Below the pieces are notes generated by a model. That model ran no database searches. It was given only the letters and a program-made list of their open reading frames with translations, and had not been told where the DNA came from. From NCBI GenBank assembly GCA_964512995.1, contig CAZELM010000032.1, positions 1 to 53,805 of the forward strand: DNA of 53,805 nucleotides, in the 5' to 3' direction. A program made the position numbers and the translations under genes. Origin of the DNA: CAZELM01 sp964512995. GTDB lineage: Bacteria; CSSED10-310. Within the stretch, counting starts at the first letter, position 1. Every line of letters begins with the position of its first letter. Shown here one piece after another: positions 1 through 9,322 of this stretch.

Positions 1-55
1 TTTAATTCGAGAAAATAGCCTGAAAGACAGTCTTATAATGTGACTCTCAACACTG
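1..55. repeat. Left copy of 55-bp exact terminal inverted repeat
   Basis: These 55 bases are the exact reverse complement of 53751-53805; the match stops at base 56 (T here, G expected from the other end). A length of exactly 55 equals a common de Bruijn k-mer size, so the likeliest reading is a contig cut at a k-mer that occurs in inverted copies in the genome. Within it lies a short palindrome, AAGAC-A-GTCTT. A genuine terminal inverted repeat of a linear or mobile element cannot be excluded, but no transposase or telomere gene is seen. Confidence 0.95.
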
Positions 56-961
56 TTGAAACAACTCATTGATGAATTGTTTCGAATTCTTGAAGAAATT
101 GAGCTACGTATCAACATTGGGGAATTCAGTATGCGTGACCTGCACGCAGAAATGGATAGTAATCGGAAGCCTTCTCAGCAGAAGGAGTTGTTTAAACTTT
201 TCACATCTCTGAATAGATACAAGGAATCGATTGATAAGCTTGCGAATATTGAGGATGATGTTCAATCTCTGGATGCTGGTCGAGATGAAGAGGATATCGA
301 CTTTCTAAATCTCCTAACCGAATTTGAACAGGTCGATATCTTTACCCCCTATAACGATGGTGATGAAATTTATGACAGCAGATATGAAACAGAAGACCGA
401 CAAGTCCTGAGCGAAATCTTTTTCCATATTCTTGACGGATATCTGGATCCGTTGATTGTCGGTTTCCGTTCAATTTTAAATGGGAATCATTCGCAGAAAT
501 TATTTCAAGCACTCCTGGCGTCAATAAAACCACTGCGACGATCCGCTCAGAAAATGGGTTTTACTGATCTGGCGGAAACATTTTCCGGTCTGGAACAGAT
601 TCTGAACGATGCAATCCTGTCTCAAGGACTATTGCCGAGTGACAGAGTCCTGTTCATGCGGGCTTTTGGGCGTCTGGCAAGTGTTCTCCCCGATGAAGGT
701 CGATCGATGGGGTTATTGGACATTCTGGATAATGACAGTGTTTCGTCTTCTTTGATGTTGACATTGATCCAGGCTAAATCGGTGAAGGGTTGGATGATTC
801 AGGCGTTAGTTGAAGTCGGCATCAATACACCCGCCAGATTGCTCAAAACAAAAGCAGAAGAAATCAAAGCTGTGACAGGGCTGCCATTGGATAATTGTAA
901 AGAGTTGTTGCGGGAATGCAGAAAGGTGATACGTCGACAAACCAATTTTGCCCGGAATTGA
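56..961 (+). CDS. Helical protein with C-terminal helix-hairpin-helix domain
   Basis: A soluble 301-residue protein, almost all helical, of unknown function. Residues about 240-295 read as a helix-hairpin-helix segment (VEVGINTPARLL, then AVTGLPLDNCKELL), a non-specific nucleic-acid or protein contact module found in NusA and polymerase-type proteins. Residues about 150-190 (LLASIKPLRRSAQKMG) resemble the helical bundle of an Hpt domain but lack a phosphoacceptor His in the usual place. The reading frame opens just after a stop at 41-43, so TTG at 56 is near the earliest start; ATG at 130, preceded by GGGGAA, is an alternative. It sits 17 bp before the MglA gene and is probably co-transcribed with it. 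The promoter would lie off the contig. Confidence 0.7.
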   Translation: MKQLIDELFRILEEIELRINIGEFSMRDLHAEMDSNRKPSQQKELFKLFTSLNRYKESIDKLANIEDDVQSLDAGRDEEDIDFLNLLTEFEQVDIFTPYNDGDEIYDSRYETEDRQVLSEIFFHILDGYLDPLIVGFRSILNGNHSQKLFQALLASIKPLRRSAQKMGFTDLAETFSGLEQILNDAILSQGLLPSDRVLFMRAFGRLASVLPDEGRSMGLLDILDNDSVSSSLMLTLIQAKSVKGWMIQALVEVGINTPARLLKTKAEEIKAVTGLPLDNCKELLRECRKVIRRQTNFARN

Positions 962-978
962 TATTGAGGGAACGAAAG

Positions 979-1572
979 ATGCCAAAAATCAGATTGAAAG
1001 ACCGGGAGATAATCGCCAAAATCGTGTATTACGGTCCTGGTTTGGGTGGTAAGACAACGAATTTACAGTATATTCATCATACCGCTCACCCAAAATTCCG
1101 AGGGGATCTAATATCTCTCGCAACAGAAACGGATCGGACATTATTTTTCGATTTTCTTCCTATGGCATTAAAAAAAGTCGGCGGTTTCGATGTCCGGTTT
1201 CATATGTTCACTGTGCCCGGGCAGGTTTTTTATGAAGAAAGTCGGAAGGTCATTTTGAAAAGTGTGGATGGTGTCATTTTTGTCGCAGATTCACATCCCG
1301 CCCGGAGATTGGCAAATGAAGAGAGCTTTGATGATCTTCGTCGAAATCTGAAGATTCATGAGATAGACATCAAAAACATTCCCTTGGTTATCCAATACAA
1401 CAAACGTGATCTCCCGGTAGCCATGGATTTGAGCGAGATGAAAACAGATATTAATTATTTCAAAGTACCGGATTTTGAAGCGGTTGCTCAGGATGGCAAG
1501 GGTGTCGTCGAGACATTTCAGAAAATTACTCGAATGGTGTTGGAACGTATTCAAGAGAATATAAAAGTTTAA
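979..1572 (+). CDS. mglA: MglA-type Ras-like GTPase
   Basis: A 197-residue bacterial small GTPase of the MglA family, which in Myxococcus and Thermus marks a cell pole and directs motility or polarity under control of the roadblock protein MglB. Seen directly: P-loop GPGLGGKT (19-26), G3 motif TVPGQ (78-82, with the family's Gln82), and G4 motif NKRD (141-144). Length and motif spacing match Myxococcus MglA almost residue for residue. The ATG at 979 has GAGGGA at 966-971; an upstream in-frame ATG at 916 lies inside the preceding gene and would add 21 unlike residues. No mglB is adjacent: the window's roadblock genes begin 12 kb downstream on the other strand. Whether it serves motility here is not shown. 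Confidence 0.93.
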   Translation: MPKIRLKDREIIAKIVYYGPGLGGKTTNLQYIHHTAHPKFRGDLISLATETDRTLFFDFLPMALKKVGGFDVRFHMFTVPGQVFYEESRKVILKSVDGVIFVADSHPARRLANEESFDDLRRNLKIHEIDIKNIPLVIQYNKRDLPVAMDLSEMKTDINYFKVPDFEAVAQDGKGVVETFQKITRMVLERIQENIKV

Positions 1573-1602
1573 TAATACTTGTGATAACGCAAGGAGATGC
1601 TT

Positions 1603-2133
1603 ATGCTCACACAGAAAATCATTCTCGATACAATCAGTTCAAAAACCAATCTGTCCCCGGAAAAAATAAGACAGGTCATCCATGAGTTGATCGAAGTAAT
1701 CGCAAATGAAATTGCTCAGCAACATGATTGCCGGATTCATGGATTTGGCACTTTCAAAGCGATTCTGACTAAAAAGCGTATCGGACGCAATCCATTCTCT
1801 GGAGATCCCATCAAAATCCCCCAGAAAATCAGGATCAGATTTATACCAGGATTTCAACTTCGTCATGGAGCACATAAAGCAACAACGATTCTCGGACTGG
1901 AAGAAATGGCCAAATTAATGGTGTCGGAATTGCTGTTATATAATTCCAGTGAGATCGACGAAGGTATTCGAAATGATGACCTGGAGAAAAGGCTCGCCAG
2001 ACATCTTAAAGATGCACGGGAAAATTTCATTAGTCGAATTCCGAAGAATATCGAAGCGGATATCAGTATTTTTGAAAACGCCTGGCAACGATTCATAGAA
2101 AAAAGATCTCGAGCACTCAAAGCGATGCAATGA
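1603..2133 (+). CDS. HU/IHF-like DNA-binding protein with C-terminal extension
   Basis: A 176-residue protein. Residues 1-90 are an HU/IHF-type histone-like domain: helical start, the HGFGTF turn, then the DNA-contacting arm GRNPFSGDPIKIP, close to the family signature GRNPxTG. HU proteins bend and coat DNA as dimers. Residues about 91-176 are a charged helical extension not found in ordinary 90-residue HU; its role is unknown. ATG 1603 is preceded by AAGGAG at 1591-1596; the ATG at 1597 is too close to that site. It follows mglA by 30 bp and precedes another same-strand gene, so it is probably in the mglA operon. Confidence 0.85.
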   Translation: MLTQKIILDTISSKTNLSPEKIRQVIHELIEVIANEIAQQHDCRIHGFGTFKAILTKKRIGRNPFSGDPIKIPQKIRIRFIPGFQLRHGAHKATTILGLEEMAKLMVSELLLYNSSEIDEGIRNDDLEKRLARHLKDARENFISRIPKNIEADISIFENAWQRFIEKRSRALKAMQ

Positions 2134-2166
2134 TCTTTAAAATGTAATTGAGAGAGTGGGAGAAAT

Positions 2167-2877
2167 ATGATAGGTACCAAATCAGATGTTTCCAATCAGG
2201 AAAAGAAATTAGTAATGGACAAGAAAATTCCTTCAAAACAGATCAACTCAGAACCATGGAACAAATTATCACCTTCAGATCAAGCGTCGTTTTATCTCGA
2301 CCTCCTGCTTGCAGATATTGAACAAGACATGGGAAACACTGTCAAGGCGATTCATTATCGATTGCAGGCCATCCGAATCCATTTTTCCTCGACCTTGATG
2401 AGAAAAACCATCCATCAGATTGATTCTCTCTCAACGGTTGAAAAAAGGATATTGGAAAAGAGATATGGTGCATTATTCTTATTCCTCTGCCGCCATACCG
2501 AATTGAACAAACTCCCATTGAAATACTCCGTGGATTCTAAAACAAATTCCAATCGAACGAAATCTTCTGTTTCAGATTCAGACAGAAAATTTTCTCATTC
2601 CGGATATCCATCCAATTTGATTTCCATCCAAGAAGTTCTCGCTTCGTATCAAGCTACATCCGCATCCCACTCACTCAATGTTAAAAATCAACGGCTAAAG
2701 CCGAATCCAGGATTGGCCCAAACGAACGAAGATCATACCAAAATACAATTGGAGATTGCGTTGAACGAAATGGGAGATGATAAAGCGTCCATTGCGATGT
2801 TTCAGACAAACTCTGAGAAACAGCAAAAACATCCCAATATCAATAATCTCATGGATAGCTTATTGTCTGACATTTAG
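2167..2877 (+). CDS. Hypothetical protein, last gene of mglA operon
   Basis: A 236-residue soluble protein that I do not recognise. Residues 30-115 are predicted helical and may form a compact bundle (around ASFYLDLLLADIEQ and YRLQAIRIHF); 120-215 are Ser/Asn/Lys-rich and look disordered; the end is a short helix. No catalytic motif, signal peptide or membrane segment. GTGGGAG lies just before ATG 2167, and the gene follows the HU-like gene by 33 bp. Its position suggests a partner of the MglA or HU-like protein, but this is inference only. Confidence 0.7.
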   Translation: MIGTKSDVSNQEKKLVMDKKIPSKQINSEPWNKLSPSDQASFYLDLLLADIEQDMGNTVKAIHYRLQAIRIHFSSTLMRKTIHQIDSLSTVEKRILEKRYGALFLFLCRHTELNKLPLKYSVDSKTNSNRTKSSVSDSDRKFSHSGYPSNLISIQEVLASYQATSASHSLNVKNQRLKPNPGLAQTNEDHTKIQLEIALNEMGDDKASIAMFQTNSEKQQKHPNINNLMDSLLSDI

Positions 2878-3307
2878 AGGGTGTCGACTGTATTTTTTCA
2901 GATGTTCACCATGCATCTGAATGTCAGACGGATCAATTTGATCTCACTTCTGCCCCTTTTAATTATAAGAATAAAAGCATTTCCAGGAGATCATTTTCAT
3001 CTTTTCGCTGATACGCCGATCAATCATTCAATCCTTCCTCGTTGAACAACGATATTATTGTCATATTGAAAAGATATGAAATATGATCTATTATCTTTGT
3101 AGATATATGGAGACAGTGTTTCCAGTTATCATTGGGCGAATTTTTACATGCTGAAAAGAGTCAACTGAATTCAAAGGGAAATTACTTTTCCTGTAACAGG
3201 GGATAATCATTGATAGAAAACCTTGTTTGTATAGGAAAAATAGTTGACTGGTTTTGGAGGAAGACTTTTCTTCACGATTTTGTCACAATTGCAATGGACT
3301 TCTGAGG
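2878..3307. other. Intergenic region between mglA operon and kinase gene
   Basis: About 430 bp of AT-rich sequence without a convincing ORF. It should hold the end of the mglA operon and the promoter of the hybrid kinase. I see no strong intrinsic terminator and no clear -35/-10 pair. In the kinase frame, TTG at 3254 could extend that protein by 18 residues, including a CHNC motif. Confidence 0.5.
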
Positions 3308-6300
3308 ATGGGAACTGAAGACACTCTGTTAATCGCTCTCGAAAATCTATATTCGATTTTTGATACACTAAATGATATTTTTTTGATTATTCGGGATGAC
3401 CTCAGTGTCATCTATTGTAATCCAATTGCACAGACAAAGATTCCGTGGGTTATGGAAGATGGAATAAATCAAGGATTCGCCTCTCTTTTATACAAATCAG
3501 ACAGTGATGTTTTGCTGGGAACGATCACCAGATTGAATAGTTCCAGTGGGAAGGGATTGTCATGCTGCCTTCATATGTCGGAACCTGATCACTCTTCCAA
3601 AGTATACCAGTGTATTGTCAATCGATTGGTCCTGAATCCGGATTTCAGAAAAAATATATTTGTCATGCAATTGATACCGGTACATTCGGAACTATCAACA
3701 CCGGAATGCCTGACTTGTATTCATCGATTCTCGGAAGAGCATCATCGGGGTGTGGCTATACTGGACACGCAAGGAAAAATCATCGAAAATAATACTCATT
3801 TCCTGAAGATGTTGCGAATTCATCACGAGATCAAAGGCGAATCACTTGATCAGTTTTGCGATCCTGTTTTTTCTGAAACACTGAACAACACAATCGACAT
3901 GATAAGAAACAGGCTGAAAGAGGATGTCGAATTGGAATTCGAGTGCATCATGAATGGCCTGGAACGCCATTGGTTCAGAATCACATTCCATCATACTCAA
4001 AACGTATTGTGCAACAGGCAGTCATGCATTTTAACATTATGGGAGGATATATCAGATTTTAAAAAATTGATGATAGGATTGGGAAATAGTGGTGCAGAGA
4101 ACTTTCTTTTGGGTAAAATTTTCAACATCAATCCAAATCCGACGGTAATTTCAACCTTTGATCGGGGTGAGATTCTGGCTGTTAATGATATTTTCTGTCA
4201 GGAGACTGGTTACAGTGAGCACGAACTGATTGGAAAAACAGTACACGAATTGTCCCTGCTGGTGGATTATCAAGAACGAGACAGCTATATCGAAATCCTG
4301 AAATCGCAAAGCTCTGTCAGAGGATATCCGTGTGATTGTCTCATGAAATCCGGTAGTATTCGCAAGGTATTAATGAATATCGAGTGTTACGAATTTGAAG
4401 GTAAAAAATATCTGATCACTGTGATAAGTGATATCACAGAAAAGATTCGTCTCGAAAAAGAACTTTGTGAAAGCGAAAATTGGTATCGGAATACATTCGA
4501 AAGAGCAGCGCTGGGCATTGCTCATCTATCGAAAGAAGGACAATTTATTCGAGTAAACCACCAATTCTGCCAGATTACCGGATGTAAAACGAATGAGCTG
4601 CTTGCCAAACGCTTGAATGATATTCTGTTTCATCTGGACAGACAGGAGGACCTGGATCAATTCAGTCAATTGACCAATCGGAAGATCAACCGATACACGA
4701 AAGAGACTCGATTCCAGCATAAAAATGGCGGCTCGGTATGGGTCAGTCTAACATTTTCGCGCATTACAACACCATACAACAGCGTTGATCATATCGTTCT
4801 ATTTGCACAGGATATCTCCAATCGGAAAGATATTGAAGAGGATTTATTCAAAAATAATATTAAACTTCGGTGTGTCATTGAAAATGCATGCGAAGCTATC
4901 GTTCTAATCCAGGATGAAAGGATCAGAGATTTTAACCCATGCTTCAACTCAATTGTCGGTTATAATCGAACGGTTCTTCTTGGCAAACCGATCACAGAAA
5001 TCATTCACAGAGATGATATCGATAACTATCGCCGGTTTATCACCAGAAATCATTTACAGCAGAGTTTTGTAAATGCCATTCCCATTCGAGTGATTACGGA
5101 GAATCAGGAAGTTCGGTGGTGTGTCGTTAACGATGCATATTTACAATGGGAAGGGATGCCTGCCCATGTGAGTTTTTTTCAGGATATCACGGAAAAACGT
5201 GTAATCGAAAAAGATTTGGCAACGACACAGGCTCTGCTGAAAACTGCTGTGGAACAGTGTCAGGCTGGTGTTGTGATCCTCGAAGCATCTTTATCAAAAC
5301 CCCCGATCGTGAATTATGCAGCACTGCAGATTCTTTATGGAGATATGAGTGATGATTGTCACCACATGGAGCTTTCTTATCCCATCAACTGGAAGATTTT
5401 CGATGCCAAAATGAATGAAGAAATTGATCTCCGTGACTCTCCAATGGGTCAGGCCATCAAAACAGGGAAAGTCTCCAAGAATGAAGAATATGTCATACGT
5501 CAGCACAATGGGAAATACAGGTGGATATCATGTAATGCCTCTCCGGTTTACGATGGAACTGGAAAAATCATTGCCGGAATATCGATCATTTTGGATATTA
5601 CGGAACGTAAAAACAGTGAAAACCTGATGCAGCGATTCCTGAACCATCAGATGACCATCAATGAACTGGCTTCATCTCTTGGAAAACTGTCCTGCTTGAA
5701 TGAAATATGCAGCAAGGTATACCGTTTGATACAGTCTCATTTTAAACTGATCTGTTTTATCAGATATTCCTGTTCGATCATTTCAAAATCCATAAAACCG
5801 GATTTTATTATTCTGGATGATAAACAGGTCAATTGTGATGTAATGGAATCATTGCCCCTGGATGAATCAGGTTATGATCCACTGAGTTGGGTTTTTTTGT
5901 CATCCTACCCACTTCATCATATTGCATCTGAAGAGTTAGTTGGATTTTCGAAGTTTGATTATGTTCGGTTCTTCATTCCGGAGCATTTGATACCCGAATG
6001 GAACAACCAAGATCAATCCATTCTGTTTATACCGATGAGTCGGGATGAAGACAATCTATCCGTTATCCAAATCGTGTCACTTCAGAACATTCCTTATAGT
6101 ACGGAAGATATCGAATTACTGTGGGCAATTGGAAACTTTGCCTCCATTGCCATTCAAAAAACACAACTGATCGATGAAATACAAAAGCATGCCGTACAGG
6201 TTCAAACGATCATCGACACCATACCAGAAGGATTAGCCTTGCTGGACAAGGATAACAAAATTGTTTTATTGAATCCCGCTGCAAAAGATATGCTTCCCAA

Positions 6301-7681
6301 TTTAACAAAAATCACGGAATCTGCCAGCATAAACTATATCGGGAATCGAACGCTGTCCCAGCTTTCGCAAAGCTTGCCCGATGGTTTATGGCATGAGATT
6401 GATCAAAGCGACAACAAATACCAGGTATTGATCAAGGAATCCCAATATCAGGAGAAAGTGATAACCATCCGCGATGTTACCCAGCAAAAGCAAATCGAGG
6501 AAAAGATTTACCGACAAGATCAATTGGCTGAATTAGGACAACTCGCTGCAGGTATCGTTCACGATTTTAACAACACCATGGCTACAATCATTCTTTCCGC
6601 AGAAGTCTCCGATGAGGATGAACTCCTGGGTTATCCTGCCAGGGATCGGCTGACAAATATCAAAGAGCAAGCGCATTATGCATCTTCATTGATTCGTCAG
6701 ATCCTCGATTTCAGCCGGAAATCTAATCTGGAATATCAGATTTTCAATCTGGTTTTGTTTGTTACAGAGATCATCGGTTTGGCAAAAAGAACCTTTCCCG
6801 AGAATATCGGTATCACTTTGGAGACAGAACTGCCTGAGTTCTATATCAATGCAGATCCAACCAGGTTTCAACAGGTAATGATGAATCTCCTGTTGAATGC
6901 CAGGGATGCCATGCCAGATGGAGGGTTCATTCGCATTATCCTTTCCCGCTTACAGGTCATGAAAGATACACCAACGCCAATCCCGACATTGGGTATTGGA
7001 AACTGGATTTCCATTCAGATCCACGATACGGGAAGGGGTATTCCATCTCACATCTTACCGCATATTTTCAAACCATTTTTCACAACAAAAAGTTCTAAAT
7101 ACGGTACTGGCCTGGGGCTTGCTCAGGTCGATAAACTGATCACTCAACACGGCGGTTTTATTGAGGTATCGAGCGATGTGGGGAGCGGCACATGTTTTAC
7201 CCTATACCTCCCGGATCAAACCCATTCGAGTACGCCACCCCCCAGAAAATGCTCAGAAATGTCATTTGTATCTGGTAATGGCGAACTCATTCTGGTGGTA
7301 GAAGATATGGAATCGATGCGGAGCGCGCTGATTCTGGGATTGGATCAGCTCAATTACAATGTCATTCAGGCCAATAATGGCTCGGAAGCCTTGATGATGC
7401 TGAATGATCTGGGTATCGTTCCTGACCTGGTGATCAGTGATGTGATCATGCCGGAAATGGGAGGGATTGAGCTGGTTCAGGAGATGAGAAAAAAACAGAT
7501 ATTAACTCCAGTAATGTTGATTACTGGACATGAGATGAGGGAGGAAATGTGCCTCATCAATAGTTTGAATGTATTTTGGCAAACAAAACCTATTAATCTG
7601 GATATGCTTTCGCAAATTATATCACATATGATAAAAAAGCAGCGTTCAGACCACGTATACGATTCGGAAACGATGAGATAA
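3308..7681 (+). CDS. Multi-PAS/GAF hybrid sensor histidine kinase
   Basis: A 1457-residue cytoplasmic hybrid kinase with no membrane segment. In order: several PAS domains (roughly residues 10-780, with repeated endings such as DISNRKDIEEDL and DITERKNSENL), a GAF-like region (about 800-960), another PAS (about 960-1060), a HisKA domain with phospho-acceptor His1085 in HDFNN, an HATPase_c domain (N-box NLLLNARDAM near 1190, then DTGRGI and GTGLGLA), and a receiver domain whose phospho-acceptor is Asp1378 (ISDVIMPE). HDFNN is typical of the family that also has a C-terminal receiver. ATG 3308 has only a weak TGAGG; TTG 3254 is possible. The sigma-54 response regulator 21 bp downstream is its probable partner. 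Confidence 0.93.
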   Translation: MGTEDTLLIALENLYSIFDTLNDIFLIIRDDLSVIYCNPIAQTKIPWVMEDGINQGFASLLYKSDSDVLLGTITRLNSSSGKGLSCCLHMSEPDHSSKVYQCIVNRLVLNPDFRKNIFVMQLIPVHSELSTPECLTCIHRFSEEHHRGVAILDTQGKIIENNTHFLKMLRIHHEIKGESLDQFCDPVFSETLNNTIDMIRNRLKEDVELEFECIMNGLERHWFRITFHHTQNVLCNRQSCILTLWEDISDFKKLMIGLGNSGAENFLLGKIFNINPNPTVISTFDRGEILAVNDIFCQETGYSEHELIGKTVHELSLLVDYQERDSYIEILKSQSSVRGYPCDCLMKSGSIRKVLMNIECYEFEGKKYLITVISDITEKIRLEKELCESENWYRNTFERAALGIAHLSKEGQFIRVNHQFCQITGCKTNELLAKRLNDILFHLDRQEDLDQFSQLTNRKINRYTKETRFQHKNGGSVWVSLTFSRITTPYNSVDHIVLFAQDISNRKDIEEDLFKNNIKLRCVIENACEAIVLIQDERIRDFNPCFNSIVGYNRTVLLGKPITEIIHRDDIDNYRRFITRNHLQQSFVNAIPIRVITENQEVRWCVVNDAYLQWEGMPAHVSFFQDITEKRVIEKDLATTQALLKTAVEQCQAGVVILEASLSKPPIVNYAALQILYGDMSDDCHHMELSYPINWKIFDAKMNEEIDLRDSPMGQAIKTGKVSKNEEYVIRQHNGKYRWISCNASPVYDGTGKIIAGISIILDITERKNSENLMQRFLNHQMTINELASSLGKLSCLNEICSKVYRLIQSHFKLICFIRYSCSIISKSIKPDFIILDDKQVNCDVMESLPLDESGYDPLSWVFLSSYPLHHIASEELVGFSKFDYVRFFIPEHLIPEWNNQDQSILFIPMSRDEDNLSVIQIVSLQNIPYSTEDIELLWAIGNFASIAIQKTQLIDEIQKHAVQVQTIIDTIPEGLALLDKDNKIVLLNPAAKDMLPNLTKITESASINYIGNRTLSQLSQSLPDGLWHEIDQSDNKYQVLIKESQYQEKVITIRDVTQQKQIEEKIYRQDQLAELGQLAAGIVHDFNNTMATIILSAEVSDEDELLGYPARDRLTNIKEQAHYASSLIRQILDFSRKSNLEYQIFNLVLFVTEIIGLAKRTFPENIGITLETELPEFYINADPTRFQQVMMNLLLNARDAMPDGGFIRIILSRLQVMKDTPTPIPTLGIGNWISIQIHDTGRGIPSHILPHIFKPFFTTKSSKYGTGLGLAQVDKLITQHGGFIEVSSDVGSGTCFTLYLPDQTHSSTPPPRKCSEMSFVSGNGELILVVEDMESMRSALILGLDQLNYNVIQANNGSEALMMLNDLGIVPDLVISDVIMPEMGGIELVQEMRKKQILTPVMLITGHEMREEMCLINSLNVFWQTKPINLDMLSQIISHMIKKQRSDHVYDSETMR

Positions 7682-7702
7682 TCGGGAATCAGGGAGTTGC
7701 TG

Positions 7703-9067
7703 ATGAAGGGGAGACGTTCCATATTGATTGTTGATGACGATCGACTGTTATGCAACCTGATAAGAAACAACATATGTCATACCAATATGAATTTCATGAT
7801 CGCGAACACCTGTAAAGAAGCCCTCGAAATTTGTTCAAGCCGTAGGATTGATGTTGTCTTGTTGGATCAACGATTACCGGATGGAGAAGGACATCTCATC
7901 ATGTCATCGATTTTATCATATCGGGAGCAGACCAAAATAATTTTCATTTCCGCCTACCCGACATTTGAAAGTGCTGTGAAAGCGCTTAAAGCAGGAGCAT
8001 ACGATTATTTGTCAAAACCCTTTGAAATGGGAGCACTGGAACTGGCAATTGAAAAGGCTGTCCGAAGCCAGGAACTGGAACAGATCGAACAAATACAATC
8101 CTATAAACAGAAAAAGGAAAGCGAATGTTCTACATTAGTGGGAACCCATAGTTCCATGCAGCGTGTCAAAATGCTAATTCAACTCGCTTCAAAATCGAAT
8201 GCGCCTGTGCTGATCACGGGAGAGACCGGAACGGGTAAGACAGTCGCCGCGAAATCCATTCATTATCTGATGAGCGACTCAGCGTCTCCATTTATTTCTA
8301 TCAATTGCTCCTCAGTGCCGGATACACTTTTTGAAGCAGAGCTCTTTGGTTATGAGAAGGGTGCTTTCACTGATGCCAAATCCAGTCGCAAAGGTATTTT
8401 TATCATGGCAGATGGCGGAACTCTTCTGCTCGATGAAATCGGTAACATGCCTCTGCAACTCCAATCTAAACTCTTGTCCGTATTGGATGAGAAAAAAATA
8501 AAAAAACTGGGAGGAGAGACATTTTTACCGATAAATGTCAGAATCATTGCGGCAACAAATACCGATCTTGAAACAGCGATTCATCAAAATCGATTCAGAC
8601 AAGATTTATACTACCGACTGAATGTAATTCATATTCACATGCCATCCTTACGGGAACATCTTTCGGATATTCCAGAATTATGTCAGAATCTTCTCCCACA
8701 ATTGTCCAGCGGTACACCGATCATCGTTCCTGATTCTGAAATGGAGAAACTCCAACACTATCATTGGCCTGGAAATATTCGTGAATTGCGTAATGTTTTG
8801 GAACGTGCAATTATTCTGCAAACATCGGGGAAAATAAAACCATCTCTCCTGATCGAACAACAGAAAAAAAGAACAGATTACCATTCGAATAACGATTCAG
8901 ATAAAGTTAACGGAACATTGATCGAAGCTGAAAAAAACCATATCCACCGGATACTGAATGAATACAAAGGCAATCTGTCTCGAACCGCAAAAGCACTCGA
9001 TATCTCGCTGTCGACTCTTAAACGAAAAATAAAAAAACACGGTATTGAAGCGAAACTGGAAGGTTGA
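7703..9067 (+). CDS. Sigma-54-dependent NtrC-family response regulator
   Basis: A 454-residue activator of sigma-54 RNA polymerase. Receiver domain 1-120 with acidic pocket DDD (11-13), phospho-acceptor Asp55 and Lys105; AAA+ domain about 145-370 with Walker A GETGTGKT (173-180), sigma-contact loop GAFTDA (220-225, variant of GAFTGA), and Walker B LLLDEIG; Fis-type helix-turn-helix at the end (TAKALDISLSTLKRK). ATG 7703 has AGGGAG at 7691-7696. It directly follows the hybrid kinase, which probably phosphorylates it. A good sigma-54 promoter stands 214 bp downstream at 9281, so it likely drives the next genes; other targets are unknown. Confidence 0.95.
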   Translation: MKGRRSILIVDDDRLLCNLIRNNICHTNMNFMIANTCKEALEICSSRRIDVVLLDQRLPDGEGHLIMSSILSYREQTKIIFISAYPTFESAVKALKAGAYDYLSKPFEMGALELAIEKAVRSQELEQIEQIQSYKQKKESECSTLVGTHSSMQRVKMLIQLASKSNAPVLITGETGTGKTVAAKSIHYLMSDSASPFISINCSSVPDTLFEAELFGYEKGAFTDAKSSRKGIFIMADGGTLLLDEIGNMPLQLQSKLLSVLDEKKIKKLGGETFLPINVRIIAATNTDLETAIHQNRFRQDLYYRLNVIHIHMPSLREHLSDIPELCQNLLPQLSSGTPIIVPDSEMEKLQHYHWPGNIRELRNVLERAIILQTSGKIKPSLLIEQQKKRTDYHSNNDSDKVNGTLIEAEKNHIHRILNEYKGNLSRTAKALDISLSTLKRKIKKHGIEAKLEG

Positions 9068-9280
9068 TCCATGACCAACTCATCCCTTCAGAACTTAATG
9101 TATTCCGAATCATCATTTTGAACCGGTCAAAAATGATATCAGGTCCAAATCGAGAGTTTAATGATCCTGTATTCTGTGTTGTTAGATGGATTTCATGTAA
9201 TAAGCTGAAGCATTCGGAGCGTATGTAACAAACGAGTCGTCTTTTTATTATGCTGAATTCAATTCTTACCTGTTTTTTAG

Positions 9281-9297
9281 TTGGCACGTTCCATGCA
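9281..9297 (+). promoter_or_regulatory. Sigma-54 (-24/-12) promoter
   Basis: TTGGCACGTTCCATGCA matches the sigma-54 consensus TGGCAC-N5-TTGCA with one mismatch, and has the required GG-N10-GC spacing (GG 9283-9284, GC 9295-9296). Transcription would start near 9308, exactly in front of the GAGAGG ribosome-binding site of the gene at 9323. It lies directly downstream of a sigma-54 activator gene. The region 9068-9280 upstream would hold the activator's binding sites. Confidence 0.72.
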
Positions 9298-9322
9298 AAA
9301 ATTTGATGAGAGGATTTTTAAC

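Noticed and set aside
916..978. Upstream ATG extension of mglA
   Set aside because: It overlaps the preceding gene, has no ribosome-binding site and adds 21 residues absent from the MglA family; 979 has both a site and the right length.
1744..1761. Sigma-54-like TTGGCAC with GG-N10-GC inside the HU-like gene
   Set aside because: The -12 half (AAGC) is poor and it lies within conserved coding sequence for FGTFKA.
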